A DNA stretch of 16,684 nucleotides, from contig CAZDQC010000072.1 of NCBI GenBank assembly GCA_964507245.1, positions 1 to 16,684 on the forward strand, written 5' to 3'. The notes below the pieces were generated by a model. That model saw only the letters and a list, made by a program, of their open reading frames with translations. It was not told the DNA's origin and searched no databases. The position numbers and the translations under genes are program-made. Of this stretch, positions 7,023 to 13,663 are shown piece by piece. The stretch is from GCA-2731375 sp964507245 (GTDB lineage: Bacteria; Pseudomonadota; Alphaproteobacteria; GCA-2731375). Within the stretch, counting starts at the first letter, position 1, and each line of letters starts with the position of its first letter.

Positions 7023-8111
7023 ATGAAGCTTGCTCTTCTTGATATTAAAATTTTCAGAATACCTTTACCGGAGCCAATAGAGGCGGCCGCAGCTGGCGTT
7101 ATGAGTGGCTTTGATATGGTCATGGTGAGAGCCACTGACGATCAAGGAGCCACCGGTACTGGGTATACTGTAATGCACCAGGGTCAGGGGGTAGCCGTTG
7201 CCGAAATCATCAAAAACGTTTTCCATGATCTGCTAATAGGCGAAGACCCTCGCTTTATTGAAGGACACTGGCAACGCCTATGGCATGCTCACCATTATGC
7301 AGGAAGAGGTGCCCCACTCAGTTTTGCCATAGCGGCAGTGGATACTGCTCTTTGGGATCTTCGAGGTCATAGTCTAGGTGAGCCATTGTGGCGACTTCTT
7401 GGCGGAAATAATCCGAAGGTCAAGGCGTACGCGGGTAATATTGATCTCAATTTTCCTGTGGAAAAATTACTCGAAGGCGCTTCCCATAGCCTTGAAAATG
7501 GCCATCGTTCAGTGAAGATGCGCCTGGGTAAGCCCAATTTGATGGATGACGTTACTCGCGTGGCGGCAATGCGGGATCATCTTGATGATGCCGTTGAGTT
7601 AATGGCTGATGCCAATGAAGCTTGGCGGGTAGACCAAGCAGTTCAGGCACTAAATGAATTACAGCCTTTTGGTCTGGTGTGGTTGGAGGAACCGATCACG
7701 CCTGATGATTACGCTGGCTACAGGCATTTACGCCAGCTCGGTAAAATTCCACTCGCATCCGGCGAAAATCTACATACCGTGGCCGAATTCGTGCAGTTGA
7801 TAGGTGCGCAGGGAGTAGATTTTCCTGAACCAGACATGTCAACCTGCGGCGGCATTACTCCTTTTATGAAAATAGCACATCTGGCAGAAGCCAATAATTT
7901 ACCGGTAATTTCCCACGGCGTGCATGATGTCCACATTCACTTATTGGCGGCCTGTCCTAACGCCGCCTATTTGGAAATGCATGCTTTTGGTTTGGAAAAA
8001 TATATGGCTGAGCCATTAATTGTTGTTGACGGTTATGCTACTGCACCTGACCGGCCGGGTCATGGAATTGATTTTGATCTAGCAGGAATGGCCGTGTACG
8101 AATTGGATTAA
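7023..8111 (+). CDS. Enolase superfamily, mandelate racemase subgroup protein (acid-sugar dehydratase/racemase type)
   Basis: A 362-residue enzyme that should remove the proton next to a carboxylate using Mg2+, as acid-sugar dehydratases and racemases do. The Mg2+ ligands are Asp196 (LMADAN), Glu222 (WLEEP) and Glu248 (SGEN). The general-base dyad of the mandelate racemase subgroup is present as Asp271 (PEPDMSTCGGIT) and His298 (ISHGVHDVH), with Glu318 (YLEMH) in the MR Glu317 position. The usual KxK motif reads Lys165-Met-Arg167, so the catalytic second lysine is replaced by arginine. This should shape which epimer is handled. The capping domain occupies about residues 1-125. The start is set by AGGA at about 7009-7012, 10 nt before the ATG. 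An open frame extends further upstream but overlaps the M24 gene and lacks family similarity. Its neighbour is the M24 gene; the substrate is unknown. Confidence 0.9.
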   Translation: MKLALLDIKIFRIPLPEPIEAAAAGVMSGFDMVMVRATDDQGATGTGYTVMHQGQGVAVAEIIKNVFHDLLIGEDPRFIEGHWQRLWHAHHYAGRGAPLSFAIAAVDTALWDLRGHSLGEPLWRLLGGNNPKVKAYAGNIDLNFPVEKLLEGASHSLENGHRSVKMRLGKPNLMDDVTRVAAMRDHLDDAVELMADANEAWRVDQAVQALNELQPFGLVWLEEPITPDDYAGYRHLRQLGKIPLASGENLHTVAEFVQLIGAQGVDFPEPDMSTCGGITPFMKIAHLAEANNLPVISHGVHDVHIHLLAACPNAAYLEMHAFGLEKYMAEPLIVVDGYATAPDRPGHGIDFDLAGMAVYELD

Positions 8112-8116
8112 AAATT

Positions 8117-9571
8117 CTATTCGTAGCCAGGTGGAGGCTGAAAACCAAAAATTTCGGATGATATCAGGCGGCAAATATCAATTGCCGTCTTATCCTCGCC
8201 TTGCGCCGCTACTGCCTGCAGGCCCAGAGGTAGCCCTGCTGGACTTAACCCGGCAGGAGCCACGGTCGATGGCAAAAAAACCATGTTGGGAAAGCCCGCC
8301 CAAAACATCTGATCAACAACCGGCTGCTGTTTGTTATTTACCGTAATGGTCCGATTATGCCGTTCACCGGCTTGGTCATGAGGCCATGCATCGGATGTGG
8401 CCGCCGGACAAAGCAGAATATCCCATTCATCAAAAAACTTGGCCCAAGCGGGTCGCATAGCCTCGCGTTCGTTATCCCAATCCAGCCATTCTCGGTGTGG
8501 CATACAAACGCCTCGCGCCATGCGTGCTAGATAAGTGCTTTCATCGACCTTGGCATCTGCGAGAACTTGCGCAAAATACTCGAGCTCCGCATCTGATGAT
8601 CGACGAGAGGTGGCCGCCCGAAGCAAGGTGATATAGACCTCGAATGCGCGGGCGGTGTCTACCGCCGGTCGCGCCTTATCACTAATAGTTGCGCCCAATT
8701 CCGCTAATCTATCGACGACGCCTTGCAAACAATTCTGATAAGCCAGATCAACTTCTGCCTCAGGACTACTTAACATCACAGCAACTCTAAAATCTTTTAG
8801 GGTGCTTTTACGCGATCTCGGCAACTCCAGACGCCACGAGGCAGCATCAAGCCAGTCAGGTCCGGATAAAATATCCAACGCCAACGCCAAATCCTCTGCA
8901 CTGCGCGCCAAGGGACCTACTACTGAAATATCCGCCTGTTTAAATATACCCGGCAAGGCGTGCCCATCGCCCGGAATAATTCCTAAGGTAGGCTTATGCC
9001 CAAAGACACCGCAATAATGAGCGGGATTGCGAATGGAGGCTCCGATATCACTCCCCGCCTCCAATCCAGTCAGTCCCGCCGCCAGCGCCGCAGCAGAACC
9101 CCCTGAGGAGCCCCCTGGCGTCAACTTTAGGTCCCATGGGTTATTGGTTGTTCCATGAATGTCGTTGAAGGACTGCCAGTCTCCTAAATCGACTGGCACA
9201 TTGGTTTTACCAAAGATGATTGCACCAGCTGCCAAAAAACGATCCACAACCACAGCATTGGACTTGGGAATGTTATCCTTCATTTCAGGTTTACCCCAAG
9301 TCGTCGGGCTGCCGGCTAGATTGAAGGCCTCCTTCACCGTCATTGGAACTCCATGCAACGGTCCCCAATCTTCACCTTTAGCAAGTGCATCGTCCGCAGA
9401 TTTAGCGCGAGCACGAGCGCTATCCACATCCATCCAAATAATTGCGTTAAGCATTGGATTAAATTTTTCTACTCGATCAAGAAAATGGTCCAGCAATTCG
9501 ACAGCACTTATTTCGCGAAGTTTAATCTTTGCCGCTAGTTCAATGGCGGAAGCAAAATGCAGCTCCGTCAT
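8117..9571 (-). CDS. Amidase-signature family hydrolase (second copy, divergent)
   Basis: A 484-residue amidase-signature enzyme with an intact triad: Lys80 in GVPMTVKEAF, cis-Ser155 in TPGGSSGGSAA and nucleophile Ser179 in GSDIGASIRNP. The C-terminal AGLPLGLQAVAAQGEDKTAI block is complete. Only scattered motifs are shared with the amidase at 1934-3361, so this is a paralogue of a different subfamily and not a recent copy. The middle region (about 230-400) is larger and contains a WxxWDNERE stretch like that of indoleacetamide- or aryl-amide-type members. The start follows GGAGG about 8 nt upstream. It converges on the enolase-family gene with only 5 nt between the stop codons. The substrate is not known. 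Confidence 0.92.
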   Translation of the reverse strand: MTELHFASAIELAAKIKLREISAVELLDHFLDRVEKFNPMLNAIIWMDVDSARARAKSADDALAKGEDWGPLHGVPMTVKEAFNLAGSPTTWGKPEMKDNIPKSNAVVVDRFLAAGAIIFGKTNVPVDLGDWQSFNDIHGTTNNPWDLKLTPGGSSGGSAAALAAGLTGLEAGSDIGASIRNPAHYCGVFGHKPTLGIIPGDGHALPGIFKQADISVVGPLARSAEDLALALDILSGPDWLDAASWRLELPRSRKSTLKDFRVAVMLSSPEAEVDLAYQNCLQGVVDRLAELGATISDKARPAVDTARAFEVYITLLRAATSRRSSDAELEYFAQVLADAKVDESTYLARMARGVCMPHREWLDWDNEREAMRPAWAKFFDEWDILLCPAATSDAWPHDQAGERHNRTITVNNKQQPVVDQMFWAGFPNMVFLPSTVAPAGLSPAGLPLGLQAVAAQGEDKTAIDICRLISSEIFGFQPPPGYE

Positions 9572-9827
9572 GGATATGCCTCCTCACTTTGCAATTATGG
9601 GACTGTTACAGTTATTAGTGACGTGGCAAGGCTAGTTCCCATTTTACCGTACTTGCAGCCTACCGTAGGTGGAACAAAGCTTCAGCGATCTAGATTAGTG
9701 GAAAACCAAAATTAAAACATACGGCTGTTTCTTCATAAGATTAAGGTTAAAAACGGCCATTCAGAATTTACTGACCCACTACTGCGTGTAAGTTGGTCTA
9801 ACGCCAATCTTGTATCCACGTGCGCGG
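9572..9827. other. Intergenic region between amidase and glutathione S-transferase genes
   Basis: This should contain the amidase promoter on the minus strand and the end of the upstream transcript. A short palindrome (CCTACCGTAGG) lies near 9658-9668. No gene, tRNA or clear terminator is seen. Confidence 0.35.
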
Positions 9828-10457
9828 TTACGTAGTGTCTAAAGCTGAGGTCACGGCGCTCGGCCGAGCCTCCATGGCAGCGATCCAGCGACCTACATTC
9901 GTGTATGCGTCGTTTAGGGACTGACCCCTGTTGCGGCCGAAATCCATAAAGCAAAAGAGGTGAATATCGGCTAGCGTAACCTTGTCTCCAGTGAGATACT
10001 CATTGTCGGCTAAATTCCCATCTAGGAAGACAATATTGTCTTGCGCAATTGCTTTAAAACCGTCGGCCGCTTCGGGAAGGCAGCGAATTCGTTCCTTAAA
10101 AAGCGGAAGGCCCTCGGCAAATCTGAAGCCATGCCCGATTGGTTCACAAATGTTCAGATCCGCCCAACGCAGCCAGCGCCGAGTTTGGGAGCGTTCTTCC
10201 GCCGTTGACCCGATCAGACTAATACCTGGCTGAGTTTCATCGAGATATTCGCAAATCGCCGTGATCTCGGTAACAATGACCCCGCTATCCAATTCTAAAG
10301 CAGGCATCTGGCCAAACGCATTGACATTCGTATAGGGCGGTTTGCGATTGTCGCCGCCTCGCAAATCTACAGTTTCTGAAGGCAGTTCAATGCCTCGTTC
10401 AGCTGCGAACATTTTGACGACACGGGGATTGGGGCCAATTGATGTGTAAAACTTCAT
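9828..10457 (-). CDS. Glutathione S-transferase family protein
   Basis: A 209-residue cytosolic GST-fold protein that would conjugate or exchange glutathione on an electrophilic substrate. The N-terminal thioredoxin-like domain (about 1-80) has a family start (MKFYTSIGPNPRVVKMFAAERG), the cis-proline loop FGQMPALEL, and VTEITAICEYLDE where ESxAI is usual. The glutathione gamma-glutamyl contact Ser is thus shifted or replaced. The all-helical C-terminal domain ends with the conserved capping block LTGDKVTLADIHLF. The start is supported by GAGAGAT upstream of the ATG. The likely co-transcribed neighbour upstream is the 44-residue membrane protein. A detoxifying or ring-cleavage role fits the catabolic context, but the subfamily cannot be set by eye. 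Confidence 0.88.
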   Translation of the reverse strand: MKFYTSIGPNPRVVKMFAAERGIELPSETVDLRGGDNRKPPYTNVNAFGQMPALELDSGVIVTEITAICEYLDETQPGISLIGSTAEERSQTRRWLRWADLNICEPIGHGFRFAEGLPLFKERIRCLPEAADGFKAIAQDNIVFLDGNLADNEYLTGDKVTLADIHLFCFMDFGRNRGQSLNDAYTNVGRWIAAMEARPSAVTSALDTT

Positions 10458-10558
10458 AAATCGATCTCTCAGATGTTGAATTGTCTCTTAGGGCCATAAC
10501 TTTCTGCAAATAAAGCAATCGCAGACATCTTGGCACCAAGACCTACCTTTTGCTGGCC

Positions 10559-10693
10559 CTAAGGCTGCAAAAAAGCCAACAGAATAACAAGCAAAATCAA
10601 GCAACCAAGACCAATCCATCCACGAGGTGTATCAGGCAACTTTAGCGCGTTCTTTAATACCTCGCGGGTGTTAGGCTGGGGTGGTTCTTTCAT
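10559..10693 (-). CDS. Small single-span membrane protein (44 aa), hypothetical
   Basis: A short frame starts at ATG (10691-10693) and stops at TAG (10559-10561). The 19-residue hydrophilic, proline-rich head begins MKEPPQPNTREVLKNALKL. A TPRGW turn leads into one strongly hydrophobic helix (about residues 27-42, IGLGCLILLVILLAFL) and a QP end. The composition strongly suggests a real inner-membrane microprotein with a cytoplasmic N-terminus. The ribosome binding site is weak (AAGG close to the ATG). It lies about 100 nt upstream of the GST gene on the same strand. I do not recognise a family. Its start overlaps the plus-strand frame at 10692 in an antisense arrangement, and both cannot easily be highly expressed. 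Confidence 0.5.
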   Translation of the reverse strand: MKEPPQPNTREVLKNALKLPDTPRGWIGLGCLILLVILLAFLQP

Positions 10694-10708
10694 GGCCTTG
10701 TCTGATCT

Positions 10709-10763
10709 CGTCAATAACCCTAATTTTATACAGCGCTACCTATCTCAAGGCAGTGCCAATGAT
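10709..10763. repeat. 55-bp direct repeat, left side of assembly gap
   Basis: This stretch is identical, base for base, to 10864-10918 on the other side of the N run. It ends exactly where the N run starts, which marks it as a duplicated contig end. Confidence 0.95.
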
Positions 10764-10863
10764 NNNNNNNNNNNNNNNNNNNNNNNNNNNNNNNNNNNNN
10801 NNNNNNNNNNNNNNNNNNNNNNNNNNNNNNNNNNNNNNNNNNNNNNNNNNNNNNNNNNNNNNN
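10764..10863. other. Assembly gap (100 N)
   Basis: Exactly 100 undetermined bases, the conventional placeholder for a gap of unknown length between scaffolded contigs. The flanking sequence is the same 55 bp on both sides, so the true gap may be zero, with the contigs simply overlapping. Nothing can be read inside. Confidence 0.99.
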
Positions 10864-10918
10864 CGTCAATAACCCTAATTTTATACAGCGCTACCTATCT
10901 CAAGGCAGTGCCAATGAT
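10864..10918. repeat. 55-bp direct repeat, right side of assembly gap
   Basis: Second copy of 10709-10763, starting at the first base after the N run. Joining the two copies gives one continuous reading frame on the plus strand from 10692 to 10999. Confidence 0.95.
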
Positions 10919-11196
10919 ACAGTAAACGAAATGAACAATATAATTCGAAATATTATAGCCCAATTGGGCGGCTACTACCCACTGACCTCGATCCAATAAC
11001 GCAATATTTTATACTATTTCTCCATGATAGGTTCGCCAGAAAAATCACAAACTAGTCACCTATACCCCATTCGCTTGAGGTCATAACTGCTATTTTAATT
11101 GTCAGATTAACGGTGATGATTATTTTCAAGGATAAGTTCGCAAATCTGGGTAAGAGAAAAAGTAGTTACATCCGAAATTCTTATTGGAATAAAAAT

Positions 11197-11642
11197 ATGG
11201 ATTTTAAACTGATCGTAGAAATTTCCACTATAATAGGTTCTATCTCAATTTTTCTAACCTTGATCTTCGTAATCATCGAATTAAAGAAAAACGCGGATCA
11301 AACAAAACCGGTCAATATGGCTAGTCAAGACGACACTTCCACCCATTCTGTTCTTTTTTTGAGTAAAGATGAAAATGCTAAATTAGTTTTAAAAGGACAG
11401 AAGAATTATGACTTATTAGACGATAAAAAAATTTCAATTTGAGGGTTATGTAGAAACCCGGTTACGATTATTCATGTTTGGGGCGACTACTGTCAATCAA
11501 AAGAATTTAGTCTTTCACTATTATCGTATGCAGGTTTTTTAAATCCAACGGGACAATGAAATGCTACGAAAATTTGTTGACAAGAAAAATGATTCCAACC
11601 GTGTGGAAGTCGGTGATTGATACCGCATTGGACACCCCCTGA
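11197..11642 (+). pseudogene. Frameshifted small membrane protein gene (pseudogene)
   Basis: The first frame (11197-11442, 81 codons) encodes a short N-terminus, one membrane helix (about residues 8-28, ISTIIGSISIFLTLIFVII) and a basic ELKKNADQTK segment. This layout is typical of a large family of uncharacterised proteobacterial proteins with an N-terminal anchor followed by a helical domain. It stops early at a seven-A run (11425-11431). Shifting frame there restores family-like sequence (FQFEGYVETRLRLFMF and NQKNLVFHYYRMQ) up to 11542. A second shift at a six-T run (11535-11540) gives AGFLNPTGQ. A third frame (CYENLLTRKMIPTVWKSV) runs to the TGA at 11640-11642. Several breaks and AT-rich composition argue for a decayed gene. 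Homopolymer errors in the assembly could account for one or two of the shifts. Function unknown. Confidence 0.6.
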
Positions 11643-11979
11643 ACCAAACTAATATTCGGTAACAATGATGCCATGGGAAAGTTAATACCTGCCGCTAAGA
11701 CGAGTTCTACAAGGCATCCTGATCACTCCTAAAGGTTAATGCCCTCGCGCTGTTACTGCAGCCTAATATGTCGGTTGCCTTAGGCCGCAGTTGTGCAGAC
11801 TTACAGGCAAACCGGGATTTAGCGATCGCGCCTAATCTAAATCTCCTAATTGCAGAAATTTTGCCCCACATTCAATCGGAGCAATCGTCGATCGAGAATT
11901 GAAACTTTCAATTTAATAACAGCGCCATGTAAACTAAAGCAAAGAGGCAATCGAACTCGCCAATGGAAGAGGTATCGCT
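11643..11979. other. Non-coding stretch before the LLM gene
   Basis: No convincing gene or RNA is seen in this 337-bp stretch. An imperfect 11-bp hairpin (CTGCAGCCTAA / TTAGGCCGCAG, 13-nt loop, one mismatch) spans 11756-11790 without a following T-run. The LLM ribosome binding site (AGAGG) is just before 11980, and the LLM promoter presumably lies in this stretch. Confidence 0.4.
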
Positions 11980-12822
11980 ATGAAATTTGGTGTGATGATG
12001 TTCACTACTGATTATTCCATGACGCCGATGGAATTGGCTATAGCAACGGAAGATCGGGGTTTCGAATCTTTATGGTTTCCAGAGCATTCACATATTCCGC
12101 TAAGCCGCAAATCACAATGGCCGGCGGGCGGCGACCTCCCGAAGATGTATTACGACGTTATGGATCCTTTCGTGGGTCTGGCAGCGGCTGCCGCGGTAAC
12201 CAAGACCATCAAACTTGCGACTGGTATTTGTTTAGTAATCCAACGCGATCCAATTCAGTTAGCCAAAGAGGTCGCCACTCTTGATTGCATTTCTGGTGGT
12301 CGTTTTTTATTCGGTGTCGGTGGCGGCTGGAACGAAGATGAGATGGCTGATCACGGAACAGAATTCAAGACCCGCTTCAAGCTGATGGAAGAGCGGATCG
12401 CAGCGATGAAAACAATCTGGACGCAAAATAAACCCGAATATCACGGAGAATTTGTCAATTTTGATCCGATGATGACATGGCCTAAGCCGGTCCAGAAACC
12501 GCACCCACCGATCCTTGTAGGTGGCGCCTTTCCTCATAGCGCGAGGCGCGCTATCGCATATGGTGACGGGTGGATGCCAGTGTCCGAACGGATCGACCTC
12601 ATTGACGTGTTACCAAAATTTCGTCAGATGGCGGCGGAAGCCGACAGAAACCCGGATGATATACCAGTTACCGCATTTGGCACGACCACGAAGCCCGGGG
12701 ATATCAAACGAATGTCGGATGCAGGAGTTGATCGGGTGGTATTCGGCCTTCCGGCGGCTCAGGCCGACGAAGTTTTACCGATTATGGACGAATGTGCAGA
12801 AGTGATGCACCAAAACGGGTAA
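11980..12822 (+). CDS. LLM class oxidoreductase (probable F420-dependent, Rv2161c-like)
   Basis: A 280-residue TIM-barrel enzyme of the luciferase-like group. Members use reduced F420 or FMN to oxidise or reduce small organic substrates. Visible blocks are the N-terminal strand MKFGVMMFTTDYSM, the EDRGFESLWFPEHSHIP segment, IKLATGICLVIQRDP, the LDCISGGRFLFGVGGGWNEDE loop, the PKPVQKPHPPILVGG strand and GVDRVVFGLP near the end. The length and the SGGRxxxGVGxGW block match the family annotated as F420-dependent. Whether this organism makes F420 cannot be seen here, so flavin dependence is the alternative. The start follows AGAGG 6-7 nt upstream. DUF1289 and EthD-like genes follow on the same strand. 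Confidence 0.88.
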   Translation: MKFGVMMFTTDYSMTPMELAIATEDRGFESLWFPEHSHIPLSRKSQWPAGGDLPKMYYDVMDPFVGLAAAAAVTKTIKLATGICLVIQRDPIQLAKEVATLDCISGGRFLFGVGGGWNEDEMADHGTEFKTRFKLMEERIAAMKTIWTQNKPEYHGEFVNFDPMMTWPKPVQKPHPPILVGGAFPHSARRAIAYGDGWMPVSERIDLIDVLPKFRQMAAEADRNPDDIPVTAFGTTTKPGDIKRMSDAGVDRVVFGLPAAQADEVLPIMDECAEVMHQNG

Positions 12823-12879
12823 GTGCCCATTATGCCGAAATTGCATCGGCGATTTTTTCCTGTGTGAGGCCTGCAAACC

Positions 12880-13095
12880 ATGGAGAAAATTGAATCCCCA
12901 TGCATCTCAGTATGCAAAATGAACCCTGCACACCAATTTTGCCGGGGTTGCTGGCGCACGACAGAAGAAATTGAAAATTGGGAAGCTTATGACAAAGAAA
13001 AGAGATTAGAAATTATCAGACAACTGCACTCTCGGAGAATTGCTGCTGGCGGTCGCAGTCGTCGTCAAACATCGAGACGGAAGAAACGCCATTAG
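12880..13095 (+). CDS. DUF1289 family Cys-rich small protein
   Basis: A 71-residue protein with the DUF1289 pattern: SPCISVC (Cys8, Cys12), then FCRGCWRT (Cys21, Cys24), followed by the conserved EIENWxxYDxEKR helix and a very basic tail (RRQTSRRKKRH). The four cysteines look like a metal or iron-sulfur site. The family is widespread in proteobacteria and has no settled function. GAGG lies about 10 nt before the ATG. The gene is 57 nt downstream of the LLM gene and may be co-transcribed. Confidence 0.85.
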   Translation: MEKIESPCISVCKMNPAHQFCRGCWRTTEEIENWEAYDKEKRLEIIRQLHSRRIAAGGRSRRQTSRRKKRH

Positions 13096-13166
13096 ACCGG
13101 ATTATAGATCTTCCCATAGGCTGTATTCCATCCCGCCAACCAATTGAATTATCGGAGTATCTAAAC

Positions 13167-13496
13167 ATGGCTGCATTTCCGCAATATTTGTTAATTGTCA
13201 ACGCCGAGATCGAAGAAGAAGTCGAAGCAGACTGGAACAAATGGTACGATGAAGAGCATTTACCTGACGCCCTGGCCTGTCCGGGTGTCTTGAGTGGCAC
13301 CCGTTACGTATCCTCTGGCAGTGCCAGCCTGACCAAAGACGGACAAAAAAGCCAATCGTCCGCAAAGAACTATATGTCAATTTATGAATTAAGTGGGCCG
13401 GAGGCATTGGATACACCGGAGTTCTCGAGCATGCGCGGCTGGTACCAGTTCACCGACAAAATTACGTCCCGCACTCAAGTATTCCAGCGTCGATAA
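13167..13496 (+). CDS. Small EthD/dimeric alpha-beta barrel-like protein
   Basis: A 109-residue protein with a ferredoxin-like dimeric alpha-beta-barrel look: a first strand (FPQYLLIVNAEI), a helix carrying WNKWYDEEHLPDALACPGV, and a second strand with GTRYVSSG. The remainder is KNYMSIYELSGPEAL and a C-terminal strand (TSRTQVFQRR). The WYDEEHLP.A..PGV segment is the hallmark of EthD-type and related small proteins found beside catabolic oxygenases and dehydratases, where they may act as accessory or isomerase-like subunits. GGAG lies upstream of the ATG. Its neighbours are LLM and crotonase genes, which fits an accessory role in the same pathway. The reaction is unknown. Confidence 0.75.
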   Translation: MAAFPQYLLIVNAEIEEEVEADWNKWYDEEHLPDALACPGVLSGTRYVSSGSASLTKDGQKSQSSAKNYMSIYELSGPEALDTPEFSSMRGWYQFTDKITSRTQVFQRR

Positions 13497-13519
13497 ATTA
13501 ATCGAAAAATTGGTCAGGT

Positions 13520-13624
13520 TTGATACTGCTGCCGCCTTGCGCGGTACAGCTAGAAGGCGACAAGCCTACGGTCGGCACCATTCCGTCCAATCCAACGGAC
13601 CTGAGGGTCTACCAAATCAAATGA
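13520..13624 (+). pseudogene. Possible 3' remnant of a lost gene
   Basis: Between the EthD-like gene and the crotonase gene one frame reads like the natural end of an enzyme, with CAVQLEGDKPTVGTIPSNP then TDLRVYQIK and a TGA at 13622-13624. The frame begins after a stop at about 13500-13502, has no ATG (only a TTG at 13520) and no ribosome binding site. It may be the C-terminus left after a deletion. I do not recognise the parent family, and a chance frame is possible. Confidence 0.25.
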
Positions 13625-13663
13625 GCAGCAAACAAGAAAGTCGATAGAGCGCGGAGGAACGAC

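Larger units (their letters stand above)
10692..10999 (+). other. Possible 50-codon reading frame interrupted by the gap
   Basis: The frame starts MALSDLVNNPNFIQRY before the gap. If the two 55-bp ends are overlapped it continues in the same frame as TVNEMNNIIRNIIAQLGGYY to a TAA at 10997-10999, giving 50 residues. The hydrophilic head and amphipathic tail look protein-like. However, there is no strong ribosome binding site and no family that I recognise, and the frame is antisense to the start of the 44-residue membrane protein. It may also be the end of a longer gene hidden in the gap. It should be re-called after the gap is closed. Confidence 0.25.

Noticed and set aside
8131..9635. Several long plus-strand open frames antisense to the second amidase gene
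   Set aside because: They are antisense shadows of a gene with a full catalytic triad and a strong ribosome binding site; their translations have no family features.
10668..10925. An 85-codon open frame running through the N run
   Set aside because: Its middle is undetermined sequence and the frame through 100 N is arbitrary; only the joined 50-codon version is worth keeping as a possibility.
11756..11790. Imperfect hairpin as an intrinsic terminator
   Set aside because: It has a mismatch, a 13-nt loop and no following T-run, and no intact gene ends just upstream.
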